Origin: Alisma plantago-aquatica
Lineage: Eukaryota; Streptophyta; Magnoliopsida; Alismatales; Alismataceae
Length of the DNA stretch: 64,000 nt
Direction of reading: 5' to 3'
Assembly (NCBI GenBank): GCA_963693085.1
Contig: OY856413.1
Location: 466,049,379-466,113,378, forward strand
Below are positions 24,211 to 34,823 of this stretch, piece by piece. Below the pieces are notes generated by a model. It had not been told where the DNA came from. It saw only the letters and a program-made list of their open reading frames with translations, and ran no database searches. How positions within the stretch are numbered: the stretch's first letter is position 1; every line of letters starts with the position of its first letter. The translations under genes and the position numbers were made by a program.

Positions 24211-24875
24211 ATAGGCGTCAGTTATTTGTAAATAACTGACACATAATGATATAGTGTCGGTTTTCCTATAATAAACCGACGTCTATGTCCTTAACACCAC
24301 GGCCGTGCTGGACAGCACGGCTGTGGGGTGAAGATATATGGTGTCAGTTTTTTACTTATAACCGACACTGATAGTGCCCAAGATGGCGCCCTTTCTGTGG
24401 CGCGAAGGGTTTGGGCGTCAGTTTTTAACTAATAACCGACACATAATGCTATAGTGTCAGTTTTCCTACAATAAACCGATGTCTATTTCCTTAACACCAC
24501 GACCGTGCTGGACAGCACGGCCGTGGGGCAAAGATATATGGTGTCGGTTTTTTACTTATAACCGACACTGATAGTGCCCAAGATGGCGCCCTTTCTGTGG
24601 CGCGAAGGGTTTGGGCGTCGGTTTTTAACTAATAACCGACGCCTATAGTCCCATGATGGTGTTTTTTCGGTGGCGTGTGAAGAGTTTGGGTGTTGGTTTC
24701 TTATCTAATAACCGACGCCTATAGTCCCCTGATGGCGCGCTTTCGGTGGCATGCAAAGAGTTTGGGCGTCGGTTTTGGAACCGACGCCTAATGGGTGGAC
24801 TTTTAGTGTCACCCACATAGGCGTCACTTAGAAACCGACACTAAAGGCTTTAAATAACCGACACTAAAGGTAGGT
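24211..24875. repeat. Right subterminal repeats of the inner CACTA, period about 202 bases
   Basis: Two nearly identical units of about 202 bases (24211-24412 and 24413-24614) followed by shortened ones to 24875. Each full unit has GGCGTC(A/G)GTT...AACCGACAC pairs, a CACGGCCGTGCTGGACAGC-type palindrome (24299-24330; 24501-24531) and CAAGATGGCGCCCTTTCTG. The words match the left subterminal zone, which supports joint recognition of both ends by the element's DNA-binding protein. Confidence 0.85.
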
Positions 24876-24885
24876 TCTGTAGTAG

Positions 24886-25697
24886 ATCTTCTTCATTGTT
24901 GAACATGAATGTTGCATTGCATCCCATGCCATTTTGATTTGAACTTGACTTATAATTGGGAGTGTTTTATTACTTGAACATGACATTTTACATTGCTCCA
25001 TTAATAAGATAGTGTTGTTTAAAGAGTTTATAAAAAGGCATCTTACATACCATACTTGTTTTCTTTTACAGCTTGGGTTATGCTAATTGTTCCAAGTGAA
25101 TAAGAAGATGAAAGAGTTATCAAATTTCTTATGCTTTTTTCAGGTTTGTTTCCACCATATATATTTTTAGATTTTTCCAGCATATTTGTCCAAAAAAATT
25201 CAGATTATATTGTTCTCTCTTTTTTCAGATTTTTCTTAGTCCAAAGCCAAGCAGTACTCTTTGATCTATGCTCGAGATGTATTAAAAGATCTTACACTAG
25301 CGGAATGATGATCAGTTACAACCAGATTTCATAGGGATATGGGAAACTATTGAGCCTTCTTTTTTAGAATATACTCGTGGATAAAATGCATCCCTAGGTT
25401 TGAAATTCATTCATGCAATGTTTATTAATGTTGCTGAATGTGAGGATGCTCTAATGAAATCTAAAATTATTATTGGAAAAAACTAATGAACATTCTTTGT
25501 TACAACATACTCGTGGATGAAATTTCACAAGGTTCATTCTTTCACTTTATTTTGATATCAATATTTCTTTATGTAGGTTATGCTCTTTTATTGTCCTCAT
25601 CTTCATATGTTTTGTTCTAATTCAGGTTATTCAAATTGATGAGTTCGATTTGCACAATATTGATATCTTGGGAGATATGTACATTCCCACTCTGTTA
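24886..25697. other. Interior of the outer CACTA, right of the nested element
   Basis: AT-rich sequence with CTTTTTTCAGGTTTG-like splice-acceptor words but no recognised protein. It does not continue the interrupted TNP2 gene. Confidence 0.35.
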
Positions 25698-26596
25698 TGA
25701 TGGTGATTGGTATTCAGATTATATGTTACACTCTGTTATGGGATTTAGCTATAAATAGTTTTCTTCTTCCACTTATTCTTCACTATGAGTGTCTCATTGT
25801 CTTTGGATCAAGATAAACTAAATATGTGCAATTAAAAGGTAAGCCATTCATATCCGTTGTACATGCGGAAAATGTATTCATTGCACATCTGAAGTTATAT
25901 GTTTGTTGCACATTCAGTGATATGTGCCCCTAATATATCATTTTTTTGCAGGTACATAGTTTTATATATGTGATGATGATTTCTATTCATATGATATGTG
26001 CACACTCATTATGGAAAGAGTTATATATTATTTTCTTCTCGATTCATTCTTCGGTTAACACAGTAAATTCCTTGATGCAAGAAAAGAATGTCACATCCAT
26101 TAAAAGACTGAGTGGATTCTTATACTGAAACACTTCTTGGAAATCCCTCCCTATCCCCTAAACTTCCAAACGCATGCCGTTTTGTTTTTCAATGCACAAT
26201 GTATATGTTGTTTTGGTTTTCGAGTGAGCATATGGAAAATATGTCCCGTTGCACATGCGGAAAATGTGTCTGTTGCACATCCGGAGATATGTGTCCGTTG
26301 CACATGCGGAAAATGTGTCCGTTTACACATCCGGAGATATGTGTCCGCTGCACATTCGGCTTTATGTGTCCGACGCATATCCGGAGATATGTGCATTCCA
26401 TGAATTGTGTTTCTAATACTTAAAATCTCTTTTGTAGGTTTCATTTATGGTGATGGTGATTGGTATTCAGATTATATATTACACTCTATTATGGGATTTA
26501 GCTATAAATGGTTTTCTTCTTCCACTTATTCTTCACCACGAGTGTCTCATTGTCTTTGGATCAAGATAAACCAAATATGTGCAATTAAAAGGTAAG
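25698..26596. repeat. 146-bp direct duplication enclosing 22-base minisatellites
   Basis: 25698-25843 and 26451-26596 are copies of one another, same length, with about one difference per 20 bases. Between them lie two tracts of a 22-base unit alternating GTTGCACATGCGGAAAATGTG and GTTGCACATCCGGAGATATGTG: a short degenerate one (25856-25930) and a clearer one of about seven units (26240-26397). Open frames on both strands across the second tract are products of the repeat. Confidence 0.85.
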
Positions 26597-27649
26597 TACT
26601 CTTTTCTTACTCATTAAAATATACAACTGTGAGTACTCATTCTTTTTTCCTATCAGAATTGATATAAATTTAGTATTTTAACATTATAATAATCTATGTT
26701 GAATATACTTAGCTGCACGTATCAATTGTCTACACTATATAATTTGTTAGTCACATCTTTAGTTGTTTAGAACATAGCTGTCTAAATCATAAGATATTGG
26801 ACCTTATAATTAACTAAGTGCATTGAACGATTCTTTAAAACACGACCAACGATTAAGAAAGCGGCCAGTGTGGCCGCTTCCTACATAAATTGATGTCTGC
26901 TCAGCTGATAATTCCTACGGCAGAAGTTTCAAATTGCCTATGTATCTTAAGTAACACTTAAATGTATGCCTCTTCTCTTTCTCCCCTCTCAATCTCCAAG
27001 ACACCTTATTTTTCATCTTCTAATGGTACATGTTCACCATTACTTACACCCTCTCATTGTTCCTCCTAATGGTACATGTTCACCATTACTTACACCAGTG
27101 TTGTCATCCTTATGCCTCCTCTTTTCTTGTTTCTCTACATCTCCATCTCCCCTCGTCTCTTGCCTTTGCATCTTAAGTAACACTTAAATGTATGCCTCTT
27201 CTCTTTCTTCCCTCTCAATCTCCATATATTCTTATTACAATAATTAAGGATCATTCCATATATTCGTACTACAATAATTATATAATTAAGGATCTTGATA
27301 TATGTTGTGAGTTAATTCATACTTTGACTTGTGGATATATTATTATATGTTGATTGTTGGTTGGATTTTATGGAGATTTCCATCATAGATGATTGATTTA
27401 GACCGATTTGTGTGTTTATACATAAAGCTTATTGTATGCCAAAATATTCATATATAAATATACATACTTGTATAATAATAAGTTAATTGTTCCCATTGTC
27501 GTTTCATGTCCTGCATTGTTGAAAATTGTGGTGCCTCTTAGTCTGTCGCTAAATTCATGCTCATGTACATATTCGTGTTTCCTAGGTTAGGATCCAAGTG
27601 TGTTGCAAACATGACAGACAAATTTAGCAATTTGGTATTTTTTTGTCAT
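26597..27649. other. AT-rich interior of the outer CACTA with small duplications
   Basis: A block of about 55 bases (TCTTAAGTAACACTTAAATG then a CT-rich part) occurs at 26946-26998 and 27171-27225, and TAATGGTACATGTTCACCAT plus TACTTACACC occurs at 27021-27050 and 27068-27097. No recognised coding sequence; the open frame 26966-27187 is a composition effect. Confidence 0.5.
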
Positions 27650-27985
27650 TATAGCTATTTACGACGGAAAAAGAATGTCGTTGTTGACCTTTGTGATCAA
27701 GCATGCTAGTCGTTGTTACTAGTATCAGTGACAAGATTGGGTGGTCGCAACTAGTATCAACGTCAGACATTTTATATTGTCGTTAAAACTATTAACGACA
27801 AACTATATTAGCGTCGTGATTTGTAATAGCGACGAACTGAAATTATTCGTCGTTATCTTTATTAACGACAAGACCAATAACGACAAGACGCGACAACTTT
27901 TTTTTTTGCATCGTTAATAGTTTTAACGACAAACTTATTCACATTTACGACAAACTTTTTTCGTCGTTATTGTTAACTTTTCCTG
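27650..27985. repeat. Right subterminal repeats of the outer CACTA
   Basis: TCGTTA/TAACGA and CGACAAACTT words recur about fifteen times in both orientations, several arranged as small inverted repeats (for example 27794-27810 and 27905-27930). They share GACAACTTTTTTT and TGTCGTAAATA-like words with the left end (10793-10918). Confidence 0.75.
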
Positions 27986-27990
27986 TAGTG

Positions 27991-28097
27991 GTGAACATAA
28001 GATAAATTATCCTTTGATCTGTTTGCTTTATGACAATTATCAGTAGTAATCATGGTTCTCAGTGGTTGATTAGGGCAACAAAAGAAGAATATTTTAA
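27991..28097 (+). repeat. Flank copy A, right of the outer CACTA
   Basis: Begins with the GTG target duplication and matches 28622-28725 for about 100 bases (GTGAACATAAGATAAATTAT onward to GCAACAAAAGAAGAAT) with a few substitutions. Together with 10657-10692 it forms the disrupted copy of the duplicated flank. Confidence 0.85.
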
Positions 28098-28183
28098 AGA
28101 TAGTGATAGTAGCCTCAATCTTAGGAGGTTGAGTTCCCAATACATTTTATAACTAAGTTTGGGTAAAAACCGTAGAACTACAA

Positions 28184-28528
28184 AAGACGAACTTGGCTTT
28201 TTTTTTTTTATTCATCGGGAGGCAATCTATTTAGCCCGCCCTCCTCATGCAGGGATTAAAAATCTGATGTGATACACAGTGGTCAGATGGGATATGTATG
28301 GTAGGACTCCTACCATTACAGAGTGAGAAAGGGGTAGAGTGACCCACAGGGTCGAGGGGATGGGCCGTGTAAATACGTCCATCCTGGAAGTTTTTTAGGT
28401 GAACCTTTGCCAGGGAGTCCGCCAACATAGTTCTTTGTCTTGGTTGGTAGATGATCTTAATATCTGCAGGTTCGTCAATGAAAGCTTTGATGGGATCTAG
28501 CCATGGGGTGTAAGACGAACTTGGCTTT
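28184..28528 (-). mobile_element. 5'-truncated LINE tail with 17-bp target duplication
   Basis: AAGACGAACTTGGCTTT occurs exactly at 28184-28200 and again at 28512-28528. The insert between starts (plus strand) with a T-run, the poly(A) of a minus-strand LINE, and ends at about 28511. Its minus-strand reading includes IIYQPRQRTMLADSLAKVHL, the C-terminal end of the LINE RNase H domain (A-D-S-L-A-K). At about 310 bases it is a very short dead-on-arrival copy. The exact duplication shows a fairly young insertion. Confidence 0.9.
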
Positions 28529-28588
28529 AAACTAATATAGTAGAAAGATTTAGACATATAGGCAGTTTTTATTTATATATTCAGAAAA

Positions 28589-28730
28589 AAGAAGAAAGAA
28601 AAAGTAAATTGGATAAATCACGTGAACATAAGATAAATTATCCTTTAATCTGTTTACTTTATGACAGTTATCAATAGTAACCATGGTTCTCAGTGGTTGA
28701 TTAGGGCAACAAAAGAAGAAGAATACTCCA
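28589..28730 (+). repeat. Flank copy B: empty-site paralogue of the outer CACTA insertion
   Basis: GAAGAAAGAAAAAGTAAATT then GGATAAATCACGTGAACATA is continuous here, whereas the related copy is split at GTG by 17.3 kb of CACTA sequence (10657-10692 joined to 27991-28095). This gives the target sequence and the duplication directly. Confidence 0.88.
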
Positions 28731-29672
28731 GGAATTGGCAGTGGATCGTCCAACGCGCTCTCTCATCCCATGCTGTCGCTTCCACTTGCATTCTTTCGCT
28801 TCCAGTTGCATCATCTCGCCAACAACCAGGCCTCCTCAACACGGTCAAGCTGTAGAAGCAAGGCGGCCCGCCTTTCACGGTGACGGAAGAGGCGGCCACA
28901 TCTGAGCATCAGTGATCTAGCCCTTCCAGTCAACTGGATTATTGTAAAGAAGGGAAGATGATAAAAAGTGGTTCACCAAATGTAGCGACGAAGTCCAGCA
29001 ATCAGGAAGCAAATGGCGACCACCACGACATGACATAGGCTAGCACAGAGAGAGCGAAGAATCAAGGAAGGGCATTAGATGGTAGATCCAAAGTGTACCT
29101 GACAATACCAGCATCAAAAATCTGTTCACCTTCCTCCCACACCGCTCCGATGATCGCTTCCGGCTTCTTCCGCTTATGGGAAAGTGGTCTTGCGAAGAGT
29201 CGACAATAGACTATCTACAATTGAAGACCGTGAAAGCTGCAAAGGACTCCCTGAGCGATCTTTCTCAAACATAACTAAGGGCTATTGTGTAATTAGAAAA
29301 AATGATGGAAAAACTGCACGGAAAACCCCAGACGAACTTTCCTACATAGTATAGAATCAGCTTCTGCCAAGGTCCACAAGGCCGTTGTAACCGATTGGTC
29401 TTGAGCAGGACTGCGATGTCTTTCCAATACCCAAACGTGTTCACACCTAAACAGTTAGCTTCTTTGCTATCTTTCAGCAAGGCAATGCTATCGCATTTAC
29501 GGACAGTTTCCTTGCACCAAAAAAGTTAGTTCAAGCCCTAATTCTACTATTCAACGAACGGCTTGCTCCACTAGGAACCAGCAAGGCAGCAATTGCTAGT
29601 GTCTTTATCATTATCCAATTCAAGGAGTGGCTCTTGTGCGGATTGAGGAATCACAAAAGTTACATAAACAAC
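28731..29672. other. Unassigned, moderately GC-rich region
   Basis: Composition (28740-29520) is more like coding or UTR DNA than the surroundings, and a minus-strand open frame at 29265-29480 (MLKDSKEANCLGVNTFGYWK...) has no family I recognise. It may be a gene fragment, but exon boundaries and homology are not evident. About 29527-29570 resembles 33291-33335 (TTCAAGCCC...AACGGCTT), a further local duplication. Confidence 0.35.
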
Positions 29673-29999
29673 TAGGGGCTAGTTTGGTTGCAAGTAACTT
29701 CAACCCGCACTGCGACTTTTAACACAGGAATTGAAAAATGACAAGTTGGAACATAATTGAATTTACCTGGTTGCAAGCAGATGAATCTGGTTGGTTTCGT
29801 ATGATTTCCTTTGATACTGTGTTGTTGCTGCATGTCCAAAGTATACTGCGTACAGCTGTTTGTACGGCTGGTTGGTAGGTCGCTGTGTTGGAAGTTGGCG
29901 GAAAACCATCCGCGCAGTGATCAGGCGCAGTTAGTTTTCCAGACATACTAGTCAAAACACATGTGCACATGCACGTGCCATTTTATAATAAAAGAAATA

Positions 30000-32330
30000 A
30001 AAACTAATAAAACAATAAAGTAATTTTTACTCAATAATAAATAATAAATAATAAATTTAGTATTTTCCAAAACATCATGAAAAAGTAAATTAAATTTATA
30101 GTAGCAATGAAAATGTGAGAAAAACATGTGACATTGATAAGATTGTTAATCCACTTTTGGTGAAGCTTTTGTGAGAATATTCTTAAATAAGTTCATTGAA
30201 TATTTCATGAGTTGAATTTGATTATAAATAAAAAAAATCAGAACTATATATAACATTATGATGTTAAAATCGTAAGAAAATTTCTTTGGTATTAAAATTT
30301 CATAGGGAAGTAAAAAAGATTTAAAAAAAATCTTGAAGGAAAATTGATTGATTATGTAATGAAATTTTTGGAGGAAAGGGAACATTTAGAGGAAATTTTA
30401 TGTAATAAAATTTTCTTTTATTGGAAGGAAACAAATTTTTAGCAGGAACATTAATGATTTGGATGGGAACAAAGTCTGTGTAGAAACCTAACTTTTGACA
30501 AGAAAATTTTGATTGAAAATAGAATTTATTCAAAAACTTATTGGAAGGGAAATTCTTTTGTTTAAGAGAACTATATATACGTATGAAAAATTAACCCTTG
30601 ACAAAAAATTAACTGAAGTAAGATATATTTTTAGAGAAAAAATTAATGGGGGAAGTAATAAAGAGAAATTATGCCTAGCATGAATCAAACTATTACTGCG
30701 AAGTAATATTTATTAATAAAACATTTTAAATATATATATATTTATATGCAAAATGTTGAGGAATTTTATTTTCTTGTACATCAAAACAATGAGTGAAAAT
30801 CTTTCCTTCTTCATAGCCATGCCAAATATCATCATTCATTTCCCCACCTTTTTTCCTAATGATTCACCATGTGCTAAACATAGCAAAAAATGAAGACATA
30901 AAGATAGATATAATTTATTTATAAAATCATTGCCTAGTTAGAAATAAAGCAAATAGTCAGTGTTAAATATTTAGATATATGTAAACAAATAGGAAACAAA
31001 TAAAAGAGTTGCTTTTATGGAGAAATAATTCAAACCTTGCATTATACAAGTTTATTTTTTGAAGAATGAGAATTCATTGTCTGAAATGAATGTCAAAAAA
31101 TAGTTATATCTAAGAAGAAAACATATTGCTGAATAACTTATCATGCTTGAATGATAATAAATTAAATTCTCCCCATGCATATGTTTTGTAGTGATAGAGA
31201 TACCTTAGAATAACATTCTTTGCTAATTAACTTGGAGTAATCAGTTACAGAATCAACAATAACCTAAATCAATTTATATGGAAACAAGATAATGTTGAAT
31301 ATCATTGTCAAATTAGTTTCTTAATTTAATTTTTAGGAAATTAATTACTTCGATGAATATTTTTACTTATATATTAAAGTTTTCACCATCAACACAGTCT
31401 AACCCACTTCAATCATCTCCCAATTGAAAACCAACTTCTACCAACCCATAACTAAAAATGATTAAATCAATACAACCGTAATATTAAGCTTCATATGAGG
31501 CTATAATAAAGATAATTACAGAGAATTTGTAGCCAGGAGGATTCCACGTAAAGTCAAATATGAGTACCTTAATTGTGGTAAGGCTTAAAGTCATGAATTA
31601 TATTATAATAATAAATTACCAGTGGATTAAATGAAAAGGAACCAACAAGAGATGTTAGCATGCATGCTCTAGATACGAATGTTGTATCATGTAGAGATGG
31701 TATTCATATTAACTGAAACATTTACAACTTTTGTATACTCCCAGCACAATCTTCCTAGGAGGTCCCAAGTTTTATTGGAGCAGTGCAAGATCCATAAGTA
31801 CCAGCTATTTACAACAATATTTATTATTTTGATTCTACAAGAATGAATGATGAAAACAAGAACAAAGTGGTCTAACTTTGGCATACTCACGGTGATGATA
31901 TAAAGTAGTGATCATAAGGCATCTAGTTACTTTTTGTTGAAAACAGGCATCTAGTTACTTACTTGAACACTACGCTTGAAATCATCTTGTGAATGCCCTT
32001 CAGATATTAACTACTCATTCCATACTTGAGCTACGATTGTACAGATAGCGCACTTGAGTAAAAACCCATGGAATAACCCACACAAACTCAGTGGATTCTT
32101 CTCCACCACATCGGATACCTTGAGGGCCAAGTAAGCCCACACGAAATCATGCTAGAAATGCTTCCAGTCGGCTTCACAGAATCGTAGGCTACATCTGGAG
32201 AAATATATTGTCTCATTAATTTACATCAATTTTAAATAGAAAGAAAATGCTAAGAGTGTAGAGGTCGAAAGTGGATGGAGAAAAATCTTTATTTTCTTGA
32301 TCATACCGATCATACTCCACTCACATGTAT
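30000..32330. other. AT-rich filler of the Helitron
   Basis: No recognisable coding sequence. Very A+T-rich from 29990 to 31500. The small minus frames at 30146-30385, 30321-30533 and 31687-31890 lack any family features. Confidence 0.4.
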
Positions 32331-32335
32331 ATACT

Positions 32336-32628
32336 CTAGAAACATAATTGATGCAATCTTTCCACAATCGGGACGTCATCGGCCTCCGTGCTATCCACCT
32401 CCTTCATTCTGACATATTCTTCGCAGAGGACATAGGAAATACCTACAGTATTTGCTTACAGTTCATCAACGTCGAGTAGGCTTTACCCATGTCATAATCA
32501 TGCTTGCCTTTATCATCTGTGATGGGCGTGCTGATCCAAGCTAGAAGCTCTTCCATGCCATCCACTACAAGCCAATACTACTGGTTTCTGATATCAGAGT
32601 CCAAGCAAGGCTTCAAATGATGCTTCAT
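32336..32628 (-). pseudogene. Unrecognised gene fragment carried in the Helitron
   Basis: On the minus strand an open stretch begins near 32628 (MKHHLKPCLDSDIRNQ, stop), continues YWLVVDGMEELLAWISTPIT and KGKHDYDMGKAYSTLMN to a stop near 32466, and after a one-base frame change resumes GISYVLCEEYVRMKEVDSTE and ADDVPIVERLHQLCF, ending with TAG at 32338-32336. The amino-acid make-up is that of a soluble cytosolic-type protein and codon quality is much better than in the flanks. I do not recognise the family. Helitrons commonly pick up exons of host genes, so a captured host fragment is the likely reading. Confidence 0.5.
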
Positions 32629-33131
32629 TTCCTCCTATCGTTGACATTTCATATCACACTACCAAACATGCCACCATGCTCTCCTATAGTACTTACTTCT
32701 TTTCGACCCTTTCTCTTTATTCTCATCGGATCTTCCACCACTCTATGCGCCTCAAGTGGCATAGGTCGGCCTCAGTTTGGTAGCTGCGTCAATGAGTGAG
32801 ACGCTCTGGTTTTCAATTGTGCATCCTCAATTAGATGCTTCCGTTAGTTTCGTAGCTGAGGTCTTTTAGGAAGGACAAAGTAGATAGACGTGAGGTTGTT
32901 GGAGAAGTAGACGGAGAACGTAGAGTTTGTTGGAAGGTAGTTTCAGATGGATAGACAAAATTAGTAAGAAAGAAAAAAAAATGAGAGAAAAAACGTGAGA
33001 AGAGAGTGAGTTAAGGAGGACGCAGGGATTTGGAACCGTGCTTCCTGATTGGCTAGAATTGCTTCATTTTAACAAAAAATGGCAATGTTGTAATTTTAAA
33101 CAGAAACTCGCTCTTTTTATAGTAATATAGA
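32629..33131. other. 5' part of the Helitron, no gene recognised
   Basis: Mixed composition; short open frames only (32617-32799). May include more of the captured sequence upstream of the fragment at 32336-32628, but with stops in all frames. Confidence 0.35.
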
Positions 33132-33270
33132 TATACACATCCGGTGAAGATTGAGTAGTTCGATTTCTCACTGCGAGTTGCATCCGTAAGAAACCAAACT
33201 GACGAGTTGCAAGCCATTGCGTAGTTGCAACTGATCCACTTTATTTTCGGTACAACCAAACGGGCCCTAG

Positions 33271-33782
33271 GTATATATCAAATTTGCTGCTGTTCAAGCC
33301 CAATTTTAATATTCAACCAACGGCTTCCTTCACGATTGAATACAAGACTTTGAGTTTTATTCCCCATGGGGTGAGAATTGGATCAGATCGGAGCATAGTC
33401 TTACAAGTCATGAACCGTGTTGTGCGTATGAGCAACGCAAGTTGAGTGTGGATATGTGTCATATCAAATACGACTCTTCTGTTTTCTTAGGCCCAACACT
33501 GCAACATGCTCTGTTTGGACTTTTAATTGGCCCAAACTGAATGTACACCGGTGCTTGCATGATTAGGCCCGGCCTCCTGATTTTATTTATAAATAAGAGG
33601 CCGAGCTATGTATGCTAGTGTAACTGCCTACTTGGATACTTGGAAATGTATCCTTTTTTTCTACTTTTGGTTTACAAATAGGCCTCCATTTTCCTTTAAA
33701 TACCTTAAATGGCACGCAACTATGTCTTCCTTTTTCTCCCCTATGAACCGCCAATTTACTTTTTTGGCTCTAAAATCCTATC
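33271..33782. other. Spacer between the two MITE copies
   Basis: No recognised element or gene. 33291-33335 is similar to 29527-29570. Confidence 0.4.
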
Positions 33783-33785
33783 TCA

Positions 33786-34192
33786 GGGCCCGTTTGGTTG
33801 TACCGAAAATAAACTGGATCAGTTGCACTACGCAACGGCTTGCAACTCGTCAGTTTGGTTTCTTACAGATGCAACTCGCAGTGGGAAATCGAACTACTCA
33901 ATCTTCACCGGATGTGTATATATGTCTGGAAAACTAACTGTGCCTGATCACTGCGCGGATAGTTTTCCGCCAACTTCCAACACAGCGACCTACCAACCAG
34001 CCGTACAAACAGCTGTACGCAGTATGCTTTGGACATGCAACAACAACACAGTACCAAAGGAAATCATACGAAACCAACCAGATTCATTTGCTTACAACCA
34101 AATAAATTCAATTATGTTCCAACTTGTCACTTTTCAATTCCTATGTTAAAAGCCGCAATGCGGGTTGAAGTTACTTGCAACCAAACTAGCCC
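33786..34192 (+). mobile_element. PIF/Harbinger-like MITE copy 2, intact, 407 bases
   Basis: Terminal repeats GGGCCCGTTTGGTTG and, at the other end, GGGCTAGTTTGGTTG (reverse complement), flanked by TCA at 33783-33785 and 34193-34195. It has no coding role; the open frame 33709-34149 merely crosses it. Orientation is opposite to copy 1, 0.5 kb away. Confidence 0.92.
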
Positions 34193-34195
34193 TCA

Positions 34196-34820
34196 GTCGC
34201 AAAATGGTGGTTTAGGTCTAGAGCCGTAAATGGGTCCCAGATATAGTGGTCTACCCATAAATCAGGACTTTAAAAACCTTTATGGTTTGAAATTTATGTA
34301 CCCGGATACCCAATAACTTGTAGATCCGTATTTAAACACATCCACTAATGTTTGTACTTGAATCGAGATCTATATACCTGCAATATATAAGTAATTATTT
34401 AAAATATATTATTTACATCATACTTTACTAGTGTAACTAATATAATAGTTGAAGATATGTGCTATATTAATTGAAATAGAGTTGAAATTAGTCATCTAAT
34501 TGAGAGTGAATTATTCTAACTATATTCCTAACAAAAATGATGTAAACTTTAAACTAAAATAATATATTACATAACTCAAACACTAGATATTGGTTATAAA
34601 TATATAAGTAATTAAGCCCACTAATCTTCAATGTACTAAGTATCACATTATTTCATACAATAATGTCATGTTTGTATCATATACATAACAATTTCTTGTT
34701 GCATTAAACTGTATAGAATATGTTGTAATTTTTCTTAGGTAAGCAATATGACCTTATATATGAATTGTTACTGTTATTATTATCGTATGCAATGCCTGAA
34801 AAACCCCTATTGCTGAAACT
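34196..34820. other. AT-rich spacer
   Basis: Nothing recognised; low complexity, high A+T. Confidence 0.4.
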
Positions 34821-34823
34821 GTA

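Larger units (their letters stand above)
15216..24885 (+). mobile_element. Inner CACTA element, about 9.7 kb, with TNP2 and TNPA/Ulp1 genes
   Basis: Left end CTACTATAGAAAT and right end TTCTGTAGTAG (reverse complement CTACTACAGAA) form short imperfect terminal repeats of the CACTA type. Long subterminal regions carry repeated ACCGACAC/GTGTCGGT words (15260-15620 and 24211-24875). Inside are a TNP2-like transposase gene (16952-20191) and a spliced TNPA-like/Ulp1 gene (20412-23796), both on the plus strand. A 3-bp target duplication is not visible, so the exact ends may be off by a few bases. It lies within the TNP2 gene of a related element. Confidence 0.85.
10693..27990 (+). mobile_element. 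Outer CACTA (En/Spm-type) element carrying a nested CACTA
   Basis: Left end TACTACAGGAAAC (10693) and right end TTTTCCTGTAGTG (ending 27990) are inverted repeats of the CACTACAGGAAA type; the first base of the left end is T instead of C. The element is bracketed by GTG at 10690-10692 and 27991-27993, the 3-bp duplication expected of CACTA elements. An uninserted copy of the flank at 28591-28720 reads straight through one GTG. Both ends have subterminal TCGTTA/TAACGA words. Without the inner insertion the element is about 7.6 kb. Coding content: a broken TNPA-like gene and the 5' end of a TNP2 gene. It cannot make its own transposase. Confidence 0.88.
29948..33131 (-). mobile_element. Non-autonomous Helitron, 3,184 bases, minus strand
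   Basis: On the minus strand it begins TCTATATTACTATAAAAAGA (33131 downward), a typical plant Helitron 5' end, and finishes with CTAG (29951-29948) preceded within about 10 bases by the palindrome CATGTGCACATG. It sits between A and T (host ...GTATA and TATGTC...) with no target duplication, and the uninserted sequence is provided by the second MITE copy. No Rep/helicase gene is present, so it depended on another element. It contains an unrecognised gene fragment (32336-32628) and otherwise AT-rich DNA. Confidence 0.92.
29676..33267 (-). mobile_element. PIF/Harbinger-like MITE copy 1, split by a Helitron
   Basis: The left part 29676-29947 and right part 33132-33267 together make 408 bases and match, in reverse orientation, the intact 407-base copy at 33786-34192. 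Ends are GGGCTAGTTTGG and (reverse complement) GGGCCCGTTTGG. TAG at 29673-29675 and 33268-33270 is the 3-bp target duplication. GGGCC-type ends with a 3-bp duplication fit the PIF/Harbinger superfamily; no transposase is encoded. Confidence 0.9.

Noticed and set aside
26240..26397. CRISPR-like repeat array
   Set aside because: The 22-base units are contiguous with no unique spacers and lie inside a plant transposon; a minisatellite.
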